From Halomonas sp. 1513 (GTDB lineage: Bacteria; Pseudomonadota; Gammaproteobacteria; Pseudomonadales; Halomonadaceae), in assembly GCA_001971685.1 (NCBI GenBank), contig CP019326.1:2914001-2978000 (forward strand): 64,000 nt of DNA, given 5' to 3'. Shown here in pieces: positions 52,548-61,109 of this stretch (the first letter of the stretch is position 1; each line of letters starts with the position of its first letter). The notes under the pieces are model-generated. The model ran no database searches. It saw only the letters and a list, made by a program, of their open reading frames with translations, and was not told where the DNA came from. The translations under genes were made by a program, and so were the position numbers.

Positions 52548-53420
52548 ATGAAGAAGATTCAAGCCGTATACGGTGCCCCACACGGCCACTGGGTCGGCGA
52601 TGGTTTTCCAGTGCGCTCCCTGTTCAGCTACGACCGCCTGGGCGCCGAGCACCTCAGCCCCTTCCTGCTGCTCGACCGTGCCGGCCCGCATCGCTTCGGG
52701 CCGACCCGGCACGCGCGCGGCGTTGGTGCTCATCCCCACCGCGGTTTCGAGACCGTGACCCTGGTCTACCAGGGGGAACTGGAGCACCGCGACTCGGCGG
52801 GACATGGCGGCCGGATCGGCGAAGGCGACGTGCAGTGGATGACCGCCGGTGCCGGCATCGTCCATGAGGAGTATCACGCCCCGGCCTTCGCCACAGAGGG
52901 CGGCACGCTCGAGATGGTGCAGCTGTGGGTCAACCTGCCGGCCCGCGATAAGTCCGCCCCGCCGGCCTACCAGACCCTGCTCGACGGCGAGATCCCGCGT
53001 ATCGACCTGCCGAATGAGGCCGGACAGGTCAGGGTGGTGGCGGGCCGCTATCTCGATCGAGAGGGCCCGGCGCGCACCTTTACCCCGATCAATGTCTGGG
53101 ACCTACGCCTGGTGGCCGGCAGCGATGCCCAGATCGAGGTTCCCGAGGGCCATACCACCCTGCTGGTGTTGCTCGAGGGCACGCTGCTGGTCAACGGCGA
53201 GCGCATCGTCCGCGACGAGAGCGTGGTGGCCTTCGAGCGCCGCGGCGAGGCCCTCCACCTGGAGGCCAACAACGACGCCAAGCTGCTGCTACTGAGCGGT
53301 GAGCCCATCAATGAGCCCGTGGCGGGGCAAGGCCCCTTCGTGATGAATCACCAGGCCGAGCTCCACCAAGCCTTTGCCGACTTCCACGCCGGGAAGTTCG
53401 GCAAGCCGAGGGGCGCATGA
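52548..53420 (+). CDS. Pirin-family cupin protein
   Basis: Double-cupin metalloprotein of 290 residues. The family motif is HARGVGAHPHRGFETVTLVYQGELEHRDSAG (residues 53-84) with the two iron-binding His of HPHRGFET, then the GEGDVQWMTAGAGIVHEEYH segment with the third His and a Glu. Bacterial pirins include quercetin dioxygenases (YhhW), so an oxidative role is possible. AACAGGAGT precedes the ATG. First of a three-gene group transcribed away from the LysR gene; a hairpin follows. Confidence 0.93.
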   Translation: MKKIQAVYGAPHGHWVGDGFPVRSLFSYDRLGAEHLSPFLLLDRAGPHRFGPTRHARGVGAHPHRGFETVTLVYQGELEHRDSAGHGGRIGEGDVQWMTAGAGIVHEEYHAPAFATEGGTLEMVQLWVNLPARDKSAPPAYQTLLDGEIPRIDLPNEAGQVRVVAGRYLDREGPARTFTPINVWDLRLVAGSDAQIEVPEGHTTLLVLLEGTLLVNGERIVRDESVVAFERRGEALHLEANNDAKLLLLSGEPINEPVAGQGPFVMNHQAELHQAFADFHAGKFGKPRGA

Positions 53421-53440
53421 GCTGACGAACGCGCCCCGTG

Positions 53441-53465
53441 CTGCCCGGCGATGGTCGCCGGGCAG
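53441..53465 (+). terminator. Hairpin after the first pirin gene
   Basis: CTGCCCGGCGA and TCGCCGGGCAG form a perfect 11-bp stem with a TGG loop. No T-run follows; likely an attenuator or mRNA-stabilising stem rather than a full stop. Confidence 0.55.
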
Positions 53466-53494
53466 TCCCCGACGACCTAGAAAGGAGAACGAGC

Positions 53495-54121
53495 ATGTCC
53501 TTTACCTACAACCGACTCGACAAGGACGACGTGGCCCTGCTGATGGTGGACCACCAGGCCGGCCTGCTGTCCCTGGTTCGAGACTTCAGCCCCGACGACT
53601 TCAAGAACAATGTCCTGGCCCTGGCCGATATCGCCAAGTTCTTCGACATCCCCACCATCCTCACCACCAGCTTCGAGGATGGCCCCAACGGCCCCATGGT
53701 GCCGGAGCTGAAGGAGATGTTTCCGCAGGCGCCCTACTTCGCTCGTCCGGGCCAGATCAACGCCTGGGACAACGAAGAATTCGTCGCCGCTATCAAGGCC
53801 ACCGGCAAGAAGCAGCTGCTGATCGCCGGGGTGGTCACCGAGGTGTGCGTGGCCTTCCCGACGCTCTCGGCCCTGGAAGAGGGCTATGAGGTCTTCGTGG
53901 TCACCGACGCTTCAGGCACCTTCAATCAGACCACACGGGAGGCCGCCTGGGATCGCATGTCCCAGGCCGGCGCCCAACTGATGACCTGGTTCGGCGTGGG
54001 CTGCGAGCTGCACCGCGACTGGCGCAACGATATCGAGGGCTTTGGCGGCCTGCTGGCCGGCCACCTGCCCGCCTACGCCAACCTGATGCAGAGCTATAAC
54101 CAGCAGAGCCAGCTGGGCTAG
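53495..54121 (+). CDS. Isochorismatase-like hydrolase (YcaC family)
   Basis: Cysteine hydrolase of 208 residues. The catalytic Asp is in LLMVDHQAGLL (residues 14-24), the Lys in KKQLLIAGVVTEVCVAF near 106-122, and the nucleophile Cys in that same VTEVCVAFP, with Thr-Asp-Ala-Ser following in VTDASGT. The YcaC-like sequence SFTYNRLDKDDVALLMVDHQAG is typical. The physiological substrate of YcaC-type proteins is unknown. The ATG at 53495 has AAAGGAGAACGAGC upstream. It lies between two pirin genes. Confidence 0.93.
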   Translation: MSFTYNRLDKDDVALLMVDHQAGLLSLVRDFSPDDFKNNVLALADIAKFFDIPTILTTSFEDGPNGPMVPELKEMFPQAPYFARPGQINAWDNEEFVAAIKATGKKQLLIAGVVTEVCVAFPTLSALEEGYEVFVVTDASGTFNQTTREAAWDRMSQAGAQLMTWFGVGCELHRDWRNDIEGFGGLLAGHLPAYANLMQSYNQQSQLG

Positions 54122-54130
54122 GCAACGACC

Positions 54131-54157
54131 GGCCAGGGCGGATCCCGCGCCCTGGCC
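54131..54157 (+). terminator. Hairpin after the isochorismatase-like gene
   Basis: GGCCAGGGC and GCCCTGGCC pair across a 9-nt loop, 10 nt past the stop codon. No T-run. Likely a weak terminator or attenuator. Confidence 0.45.
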
Positions 54158-54260
54158 GTGTCATTGGTCTCGCAACTATGCTCGCTCCCTGCCAACAGCT
54201 GTAAGGGCCTATGCTAGAAGGCCGAGCCTCTCTCCTTATTGCCCACAGGAATCCCGGACC

Positions 54261-55202
54261 ATGAGCAACCTCGTCAACCAGCGCGAGCTCGCCAGCTCCC
54301 TCGACTGCCCGGTCGTCGACGGCAAGCACCAGGTGCAGCATGTCCCCCCGCATAGCGCCGAGGTAGGCGGCATCCCGGTCAACCGCGCCCTGCCCCGCCG
54401 CCAGCGTCGCTTGATCGGCGCCTGGTGCTTCCTCGATCATATCGGCCCAGCCGACTTCGCGGCAGACGACACTGGCCTAAAGGTCGGCCCCCATCCGCAT
54501 ATCGGCCTGCAGACCTTCACCTGGATGCTCGAGGGCGAGATCCTCCACCGCGACAGCCTGGGCACCGCCCAGGTGATCCGCCCCGGCCAGGTCAACCTGA
54601 TGACCGCCGGCCGCGGTATCAGCCATACCGAAGAGTCACGCGCCGGCGAGGCGACCCTGCACGCCGCCCAGCTATGGATCGCCCTGCCCGAGGCGGATCG
54701 CGCCATCGAGCCACGCTTCGATCACTACCCGGCCCTGCCGCGCTGGCAGGAACAGGGCGTGGAGCTGACCCTGCTGGTGGGCGAGCTTGCCGGCCATCGG
54801 GCCCCGACCCTGACCTTCTCGCCCTTGATGGCCCTGGACCTGGCCAGCCCCGTGGGCGGCCCGTTGCGCCTGGCACTGCGCGAGGAGTTCGAATACGGAC
54901 TGGTCGCCTTGGAGGGTGGCCTGGAGATCGATGGCGACGCCTTTGCTACCCATGAACTGGCCTATCTGGGCCGCGGCCGCACCGAGGTGACGCTGACGCT
55001 GCCCGCCGGCGGCCGGGTCCTGCTGGTGGGCGGCGAGCCGCTGGGCGAGGAGATCCTGATCTGGTGGAACTTCGTCGGCCACAGCAAGGCCGAGATCGTC
55101 GAGGCCCAGCGCGACTGGGAGGCCGGGCACCCTCGCTTCGGCAGCATTCCTGAATTCGACGGCCCGCGGCTGACCGCCCCGGCGCTGCCCTGGAAGACCT
55201 GA
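54261..55202 (+). CDS. Pirin-family protein, second type
   Basis: Cupin protein of 313 residues, only distantly similar to the first pirin in the cluster. Motifs are WCFLDHIGPADF near 52-63, VGPHPHIGLQTFTWMLEGEILHRDSLG near 72-98 with the metal-binding His pair, and RPGQVNLMTAGRGISHTEES near 103-122. An ATG at 54261 follows a CACAGGAATCC leader. Likely a separate transcript, given the 140-nt gap. Substrate unknown. Confidence 0.92.
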   Translation: MSNLVNQRELASSLDCPVVDGKHQVQHVPPHSAEVGGIPVNRALPRRQRRLIGAWCFLDHIGPADFAADDTGLKVGPHPHIGLQTFTWMLEGEILHRDSLGTAQVIRPGQVNLMTAGRGISHTEESRAGEATLHAAQLWIALPEADRAIEPRFDHYPALPRWQEQGVELTLLVGELAGHRAPTLTFSPLMALDLASPVGGPLRLALREEFEYGLVALEGGLEIDGDAFATHELAYLGRGRTEVTLTLPAGGRVLLVGGEPLGEEILIWWNFVGHSKAEIVEAQRDWEAGHPRFGSIPEFDGPRLTAPALPWKT

Positions 55203-55234
55203 CCCGCTTCTCGCCGCCGCCAGCCGAGCCGCGC

Positions 55235-58200
55235 CTAGCGGCCGTCGCCTTCGATGTCCCCGGGATCGCCCTTGGCACCCGGCGGCGGGAAGTCGGGGTT
55301 GGTGACCTGCCCGGCGGTCGCGCTCTGGACCTTCTGCGCCCCGCCGCCGCTGCGATGCAGCCAGACATCGAGCTGATTGAAGGCGATATCGATGCCGTGC
55401 TCATCGAACAGCTCGCCGACCCGGCAGTTGATCTCGTCGGTGGCATAGAGTCGATCGCCCAGCGCATTGACGAAGATGCGCAGCTCGAAGTTGAGGGTGC
55501 TGTCGCCGTAGTCCATGAAGAACACCTGCGGCTCGGGGTCGCTCATCACCCGCGGGTTCTCGTCGGCGGCCTGGCGCAGCAGGCGGTGCACCAGGCGATG
55601 GTCGGAGCCGTAGGCAACCCCGTAGTTGAGCACCACCCGCGTGACGCTGTCGGACAGCGACCAGTTGATCAGCTGGTCGGTGACGAAGGTCTTGTTGGGG
55701 ATGATGATTTCCTTGCGGTCGAAGTCGGTCACCGTGGTGGCACGGATCCGGATCTTGCTCACCGTGCCGGTGAGGTTGCCGATGGTGATGGTGTCGCCGA
55801 TACGCACCGGCCGTTCGAAGAGGATGATCAACCCCGAGATGAAGTTGGCGAATATCTCCTGCAGCCCGAAGCCCAGGCCCACGCCCAGCGCCGCCACCAG
55901 CCACTGCAGCTGGCTCCAGGCCACCCCCAGGGTGGCCAGTGACATCACCAGGCCGGTGCCGACGATGGTGTAGGAGAGCAGCGAGGTGATGGCGTAGGCA
56001 CTGCCCTGCTTGAGGGTCAACCGCGACAGCACCATCACCTCCAGCAGCCCCGGCAGGTTGCCGGCCAGCATCAGCGTCAGTGCCACGATCACCAGCGCAG
56101 CGACGATGTCGGACACCGACACGGTGCCGGCCACCAGCTCGGGACTGTCAGCATCGGTCGCCTCCCAGATCGCCACCTGATCGAGGTAGCCGAGTACCGA
56201 CAGCAGATCGGCCCAGACCACATAGAACAGTGCCGCGAAGCCGATCAGCAGGATCAGCTTGGATAGCCTCAGCGACTGCTGATTGACTTGCTGCATGTCG
56301 AGCGGCGGCTCCTCGACCACCTCCAGCCCGCCTTCGGCGCCCTCCTGCACCTGGGCACGCCGCCGCATCAGCGCCCGTCGATAGGCCAGCCGGCGGGCCG
56401 CCACGGCCAGGCCACGCACCACCGCCGCCTCGACCAGTATCCACAGCCCCAGCAGATAGAGCGTGATCACGAAGCGCCCCACCAGGCTCAGCGCGGTGTA
56501 CTCGTAGCCGGCAACGATCAAGCCCACCAGCAACAGGGGTACCAGCGACAGGGCAAGCCCCACCAGCAGCCGGAACAGCTTGACGCCAAAGAAGGGGATA
56601 TGCGCCAGGATCAGGCGCGCCATCAGCACGCTCATGGCCACCAGGCCGCCCACCAGCAGTGCCAGTGCCAGCGGGCGCGAGGCCAGGGTCACCTCGGTGT
56701 CGCGTACCAGCGGCGTGATCAGCAGCACCGGTACCAGCGCCACACCCAGCCACTGCAGCAGCCGACGCAAACGCCCCGCGTAGCCGGCCGGCCAGTAGAA
56801 GTGACGCATCGCCACGCCGTCAGTGACCAGCAGGCGTCGCGCCCAGGCGATGGTCGCCCAGGCCAGGGCCAGGTGCCACAGGGCATAGCCCAGGGCGACG
56901 GCGATGCCCTCTCCGCCGGCCACCAAGCCGGTGCCCAGCCCTGCCAGAACCAGCGACACCGGCAGCGCCAGCAAGGCGTTGAGCGCCACCGCCTGTGGGG
57001 TGTGCCCCTGGCTGTCGCTGCGCAGCCGGCCGATCTGCTCGTTGAGCAGTGCCAGGCGTGCGCGCAGGCGGCGCCGCGCCGCCAGCAACCCCGCGGCGAT
57101 TGCCAGCAGGGGTAGCCCCAGCAGCGCCTCGAGACTCGGCAGCCGCCAGCGCTGGGGCAAGCCTTGGCGCCACTCGCCCTCGTGCCATTCGAGCACCAGG
57201 TTGGAGGGCAACTGGCGCAGCCACTGCCAGCCCAGCGGCCGGCTGTTGGCCACCCAGAATAGCTGCTCGTCGATGGTGGCACGCAGCGACTGGGCATTCT
57301 CCAGCAGCTGCTGCTGGTTGAGCTGCAGCTCGATGCCGGTACTCAGCAGCTCACCGTAGGTCTGCTCGAGCTGGTCGACCAGCTCACGTCGCGACTGGTA
57401 GAGGCGCTGCAGGGAGTCGACCAGGCCCTCGGTCACCTCCACACCGGCCTCTTCCAGGCGCTGGTTGGCCAGCCGCTCGCCCTGGCGCAGCAGGTCACGC
57501 TGGCGCCCGAGGTCGAACTGGCGCAGGCGCAGGTCGGCGATCTCATCCTGCAGATCGCGGCGCACCGGGACCTGCGGCAGCGACTGGCGCTGCTCGCGCA
57601 GGATCCGCGACAGCAGCAGGCTGCCACGTACCGCATTGATCTGCTCATTGAGGCTGCGCTGCAGCTGGGTGACCTGGTCGAGCTGACTGCGCACCGTGAT
57701 CGCCTCACGCAGCAGGTCGTTGCGACGGTCGTTGGCACGCAGCAGCTCCAGGCTAAGATCGCGATTGACCTGCTGAGCGCGCTCCAGCACCGGGTGCCCG
57801 GCGGCAATCAGCGGGTCGTCTCGCGCCGCATCGGCAATGGCCTGCTCGGCGGCCAGCCGCCGCTGACGATCGATCACGCTCTGCAGCAGCATCAGCAGGC
57901 CCTGTTGATGCTCGACCTGGGCCGTCAACAGCTCGTGCCGCTGCTGGGCGAGTTCGCGCAAGCGGGTATTCGAGCCCAGCTCGCGCTGATGAAGGTGCAG
58001 CTCGCGCTCGGCCAGCTGGCGCTCGGCGCGCAGCGCCAGCGCACGCGGGTCATCGTCGGGGATATCGCGCCCGGCCAGTTCATCCAGCGCCCTGCGCGCC
58101 TGCTCGGTGCGCTGCATGGCATCAGAGATGGCCTGCTGAGCGCGCTCCGGCAGGGTCTGAGCAGCCAGCAGCTGAGTATTGACCTCGGCCAGGCGATCCT

Positions 58201-58627
58201 GCAGGCGCTGCAGTTCGCCAAGCGCTGCCCGCTGACGCTCCTCGAGTTCGGCCAATGGTCGATCGTCCAGGTCTGCGGCAGAGAGTTCGATCACCGCCTG
58301 CTCTTCGTCGACCCGCTCACGCTCGAGGCGCATCAGCTCGGCGGGAGCATCCTGCAGCCGGCGATCGAGCGCGGCCAGGCGCTCCTCGACTTCCGCGAGG
58401 CGCTGCAGTGCATCGATGGCATCGGCGAGGCCATCGCGCCGGCGCTGCTGAGCCTGACTGAGACTCTCCCCCTCTTCGGGTTCGAGTTCGGCCAGCTGGG
58501 CCTCGAGTTGCGCCACGTCGGGTAGCTCGGCGTGCGCCACCAGCGGCCAGCACAACAGCAAAAGCAGCAGTGCCCCCAGCCATACGGGTGGGGCATAACG
58601 AATGGCAACGGTGCAACGACAGATCAC
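55235..58627 (-). CDS. Large mechanosensitive channel (MscK/MscM family)
   Basis: Inner-membrane channel of about 1130 residues that releases solutes at hypo-osmotic shock, a natural need for a halophile. A signal peptide (WLGALLLLLLCWPLVAHA) is followed by a periplasmic coiled-coil region to about residue 480, then about eleven membrane spans and a C-terminal MscS domain: the pore helix ends with LGFGLQEIFANFISGLIILFERPVRIGDTITIG, then the beta domain with NKTFVTDQLINWS. Start is GTG 58627, with GGAG at good spacing; the frame is open further upstream from 58690 but lacks a ribosome site. Length and coiled coil match MscK (KefA) or MscM (YjeP) rather than small MscS. Confidence 0.9.
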   Translation of the reverse strand: MICRCTVAIRYAPPVWLGALLLLLLCWPLVAHAELPDVAQLEAQLAELEPEEGESLSQAQQRRRDGLADAIDALQRLAEVEERLAALDRRLQDAPAELMRLERERVDEEQAVIELSAADLDDRPLAELEERQRAALGELQRLQDRLAEVNTQLLAAQTLPERAQQAISDAMQRTEQARRALDELAGRDIPDDDPRALALRAERQLAERELHLHQRELGSNTRLRELAQQRHELLTAQVEHQQGLLMLLQSVIDRQRRLAAEQAIADAARDDPLIAAGHPVLERAQQVNRDLSLELLRANDRRNDLLREAITVRSQLDQVTQLQRSLNEQINAVRGSLLLSRILREQRQSLPQVPVRRDLQDEIADLRLRQFDLGRQRDLLRQGERLANQRLEEAGVEVTEGLVDSLQRLYQSRRELVDQLEQTYGELLSTGIELQLNQQQLLENAQSLRATIDEQLFWVANSRPLGWQWLRQLPSNLVLEWHEGEWRQGLPQRWRLPSLEALLGLPLLAIAAGLLAARRRLRARLALLNEQIGRLRSDSQGHTPQAVALNALLALPVSLVLAGLGTGLVAGGEGIAVALGYALWHLALAWATIAWARRLLVTDGVAMRHFYWPAGYAGRLRRLLQWLGVALVPVLLITPLVRDTEVTLASRPLALALLVGGLVAMSVLMARLILAHIPFFGVKLFRLLVGLALSLVPLLLVGLIVAGYEYTALSLVGRFVITLYLLGLWILVEAAVVRGLAVAARRLAYRRALMRRRAQVQEGAEGGLEVVEEPPLDMQQVNQQSLRLSKLILLIGFAALFYVVWADLLSVLGYLDQVAIWEATDADSPELVAGTVSVSDIVAALVIVALTLMLAGNLPGLLEVMVLSRLTLKQGSAYAITSLLSYTIVGTGLVMSLATLGVAWSQLQWLVAALGVGLGFGLQEIFANFISGLIILFERPVRIGDTITIGNLTGTVSKIRIRATTVTDFDRKEIIIPNKTFVTDQLINWSLSDSVTRVVLNYGVAYGSDHRLVHRLLRQAADENPRVMSDPEPQVFFMDYGDSTLNFELRIFVNALGDRLYATDEINCRVGELFDEHGIDIAFNQLDVWLHRSGGGAQKVQSATAGQVTNPDFPPPGAKGDPGDIEGDGR

Positions 58628-58785
58628 GGCATTCTCCGGGCGGAACCGATAGCGGCCCAAGGGCAGATTCTGGGTCCCAGGCCGCGCCAAGGCAATCTCT
58701 TTGCAATCCCATGCTTCGGCAGTTGACTTGGCCCCCGGGCATGGTAGAACGGTGGCTCGTACCCCCCTTTTTTGAGCACTCGTTC

Positions 58786-59817
58786 ATGACCCCGCTTCGA
58801 ACCACTGCCAGCGTCGGCGCCACGCTGATCATCCTTAGCCTGGTGACCACGGCAGGGGCCCACGCCGACACCCGGCGTGCCGAGATCGAAAACCGCATCG
58901 ACGCCCTGCAACAAGAGCTGCAAAGTCTGCAGACGGAGCTCGAGACAGTGCCGGATGATGGGCCCGATGCCTATCAGCCAGACATCGACCAGACCGCCGT
59001 GGACACCCTGCTGCAGGCTCAGGAGCGACGCGAGCTGGAGCGTGAATCGGACCGCAATCCGCTGGCCATTACCGCCCATCGGCGCAACTACCTGCTGCCG
59101 GTAAGCTATAACACGCGGCAGAATCCCGAGAACTTCCGTTTCATCAGTGCAGACAACGGCGTCGACGATGTCGAGGTCAAGTTCCAGTTCAGCGCCAAGG
59201 TCAACCTGATGGAGGGGCTGTTCGGTGACCGCGCCGATCTCTATTTCGCCTACACCCAGCGCAGCTGGTGGCAGGCCTACAATTCGAATGCCTCGTCCCC
59301 GTTTCGCGAAACCAACTACGAGCCCGAGGCCTTCTTGAGCTTCGACAACGACTCGCAGCTGTTCGGCTGGACCAACACCCGTAATCGCCTGGCCTTCAAC
59401 CACCTCTCCAACGGCCGTTCCACCGACCTGTCGCGCAGTTGGAATCGGCTCTATCTGGAGAGCACCTTCCAGCGCGGTGACTGGGCCGTCACGGTGAAAC
59501 CCCACTGGCGGATCCCCGAGTCGGACGGTAACGACGACAACCCCGATATCGACCGCTTCATGGGCTACGGCGACATCGAGGTAGCGCATCGCTTCGCTAA
59601 CGACCATGAGGGCAGCATGCTGGTGCGTGGCAACCCCAGCGCCGGCAACATGGGCTCTCAGATTGACTACTCCTGGCCGCTGTTCGGCAACATTCGCGGC
59701 CACGTCCAGTACTACGTCGGTTACGGCGAGAGCATGATCGACTACGACAACTCCAACCATCGCCTCAGCCTCGGCTTCAGCCTCAACCCGCTGTTTGCCG
59801 GGCGCCCGGAGTTGTAG
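58786..59817 (+). CDS. pldA: Outer-membrane phospholipase A
   Basis: Outer-membrane beta-barrel esterase of 343 residues that hydrolyses misplaced phospholipids. A signal peptide ends near ATAGAHA (residue 27); residues 30-95 form an extra charged helical linker absent from E. coli PldA. The catalytic site FNHLSNGRS has His206 and Ser208, followed by the diagnostic LSRSWNRLYLES, and the RETNYEPEAF strand precedes it. The barrel ends in ...SLNPLFAGRPEL, without a terminal aromatic but with Leu. The ATG at 58786 follows a weak leader. Diverges from the MscK gene. Confidence 0.93.
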   Translation: MTPLRTTASVGATLIILSLVTTAGAHADTRRAEIENRIDALQQELQSLQTELETVPDDGPDAYQPDIDQTAVDTLLQAQERRELERESDRNPLAITAHRRNYLLPVSYNTRQNPENFRFISADNGVDDVEVKFQFSAKVNLMEGLFGDRADLYFAYTQRSWWQAYNSNASSPFRETNYEPEAFLSFDNDSQLFGWTNTRNRLAFNHLSNGRSTDLSRSWNRLYLESTFQRGDWAVTVKPHWRIPESDGNDDNPDIDRFMGYGDIEVAHRFANDHEGSMLVRGNPSAGNMGSQIDYSWPLFGNIRGHVQYYVGYGESMIDYDNSNHRLSLGFSLNPLFAGRPEL

Positions 59818-59855
59818 CGCAGCCGACCCTACGTCTATAGCAGATAAGTAGCACC

Positions 59856-59972
59856 GCTCGGAACTGTTCCGTCGACAAGCCTACGAAGAGGCGCTGTAAA
59901 CCATCCCTGGGCGCTACCAACGCCATCCATGGCGTTGAACCTCTTCTTCGGCTTGTCCCCGGCGTTCCTCGC
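59856..59972. repeat. Intergenic hairpin repeat, copy 2
   Basis: About 117 bp between pldA and the yqjD-like gene. Outer stem GACAAGCC (59874-59881) with GGCTTGTC (59950-59957), middle GAAGAGG (59885-59891) with CCTCTTC (59940-59946), apex CAACGCCAT with ATGGCGTTG (59918-59937). Relative to copy 1, six base pairs have changed on both sides, retaining pairing. No coding potential. Confidence 0.85.
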
Positions 59973-60060
59973 TCAGTGGCAACTGCCTCCACGGCTGATT
60001 GAAGTCGCATGGCTACCTGCTATGCTGAGGGCGTCATTCACCGTCAAAGGAAGACTCCAA

Positions 60061-60392
60061 TGGCAAGCCGCAAACCGAATACCGATGCCAGTACCGAGCA
60101 GCTCAAGGCTGACCTCCATCACCTCACCCAGACCATCGAGGAACTGGTCAACGCGACTGCCGACGACTCGCGCAGCAACATCAAGGAACTCCGCGAACGC
60201 GCCGAGAAACGCCTGCACGATACCCGTGACCGCCTGGAAGCCCGCGGCGAGCGCCTCTACGGCGAAGCTCGCGATACGGTGCGAGATCAGGTCGATGTGT
60301 GTGACAAATACGTCCACGACAATCCCTGGTCTAGCGTAGGCATCGCCGCTGCGGCGGGGATGGTAATCGGCCTGCTGCTCGGGCGGCGCTGA
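60061..60392 (+). CDS. yqjD: YqjD/ElaB (DUF883) ribosome-associated membrane protein
   Basis: Protein of 110 residues: a long amphipathic helix (LKADLHHLTQTIEELVNATA onward) followed by one C-terminal membrane helix beginning NPWSSVGIAAAAGMVIGLLLG. In E. coli YqjD tethers ribosomes to the membrane in stationary phase. The ATG at 60061 has AAAGGAAGACTCCA upstream. Its stop overlaps the start of the next gene (TGATG), forming a three-gene operon as in E. coli. Confidence 0.9.
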
Positions 60393-60784
60393 TGCAACAC
60401 GGCCAGGGACCGGCCGAGCGGCTGTTCGGCGCTACCAAACGGCTGATCGCCAGCCTGCTGAGTAACGGCGAGACGCGCCTGCGCCTCGCCGTGGTTGAGC
60501 TCGAGGAGGAGCGCGCACGGCTGGTCACCCTGCTGCTGTTGGCGGGCATCAGCCTGCTGATGGTGATGCTGGGACTGACCGTGATGACGCTGTTCGTGGT
60601 GGTGCTGTTCTGGGAGACACACCGTCTGCAGGCAATTGCCGCCAGTGCCGTGGTGCTGCTCGGCGGCGGCCTGGGGCTCGCCGCCTGGGTCGTACGGTTG
60701 GCCAAGCGGCCCACGCTGCTCAAGAGTACCCTCAAGCATCTCGCCACCGACCGTGCGCTGATGGAGAGTTCTCGTGACGACTAA
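60392..60784 (+). CDS. yqjE: YqjE-like holin-fold membrane protein
   Basis: Protein of 130 residues with an amphipathic N-terminus and two adjacent membrane segments near residues 45-95 (LVTLLLLAGISLLMVMLGLTV; AIAASAVVLLGGGLGLAAW), the pattern of DUF1469/holin superfamily III. Function unknown. Overlaps yqjD by one base pair of its stop and precedes yqjK by a short overlap. Confidence 0.85.
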   Translation: MQHGQGPAERLFGATKRLIASLLSNGETRLRLAVVELEEERARLVTLLLLAGISLLMVMLGLTVMTLFVVVLFWETHRLQAIAASAVVLLGGGLGLAAWVVRLAKRPTLLKSTLKHLATDRALMESSRDD

Positions 60785-61073
60785 GCCCCCCTCTGCTCGC
60801 CAGCTGCGCCGCCAGCGCAAGGCCGCACTGGAGACGCAGATCGAACAGCAGCGCGTCGACCTGATGGTCGAATCGAGCCGCTGGCTCGGGGCGACGCAGC
60901 AGATCGACAGTACCTTTCAGCGCTTCAAGCTGCCCACCTACACCCTGGGCGGCCTGACCCTGCTGGCCAGCGCACGCCACCCCCATGCCCTGGTGCGCTT
61001 CGCCCAGCGCGGCATTGCCGGCATACTGCTGCTGCGTCGTGCTCAGCACCTCTTCCGCCTGGTCCGCCGCTAA
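60774..61073 (+). CDS. yqjK: YqjK-like protein
   Basis: Protein of 99 residues, basic and short, from the GTG at 60774 (overlapping yqjE by 11 nt). It carries RQLRRQRKAALETQIEQQRVDL and a moderately hydrophobic stretch near 55-85. Function unknown; assigned on position after yqjE and size. Confidence 0.7.
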   Translation: MTTKPPSARQLRRQRKAALETQIEQQRVDLMVESSRWLGATQQIDSTFQRFKLPTYTLGGLTLLASARHPHALVRFAQRGIAGILLLRRAQHLFRLVRR

Positions 61074-61109
61074 TCCGCTAATTGCAGGCTTCCAGTAGTC
61101 GCGCTGCGC

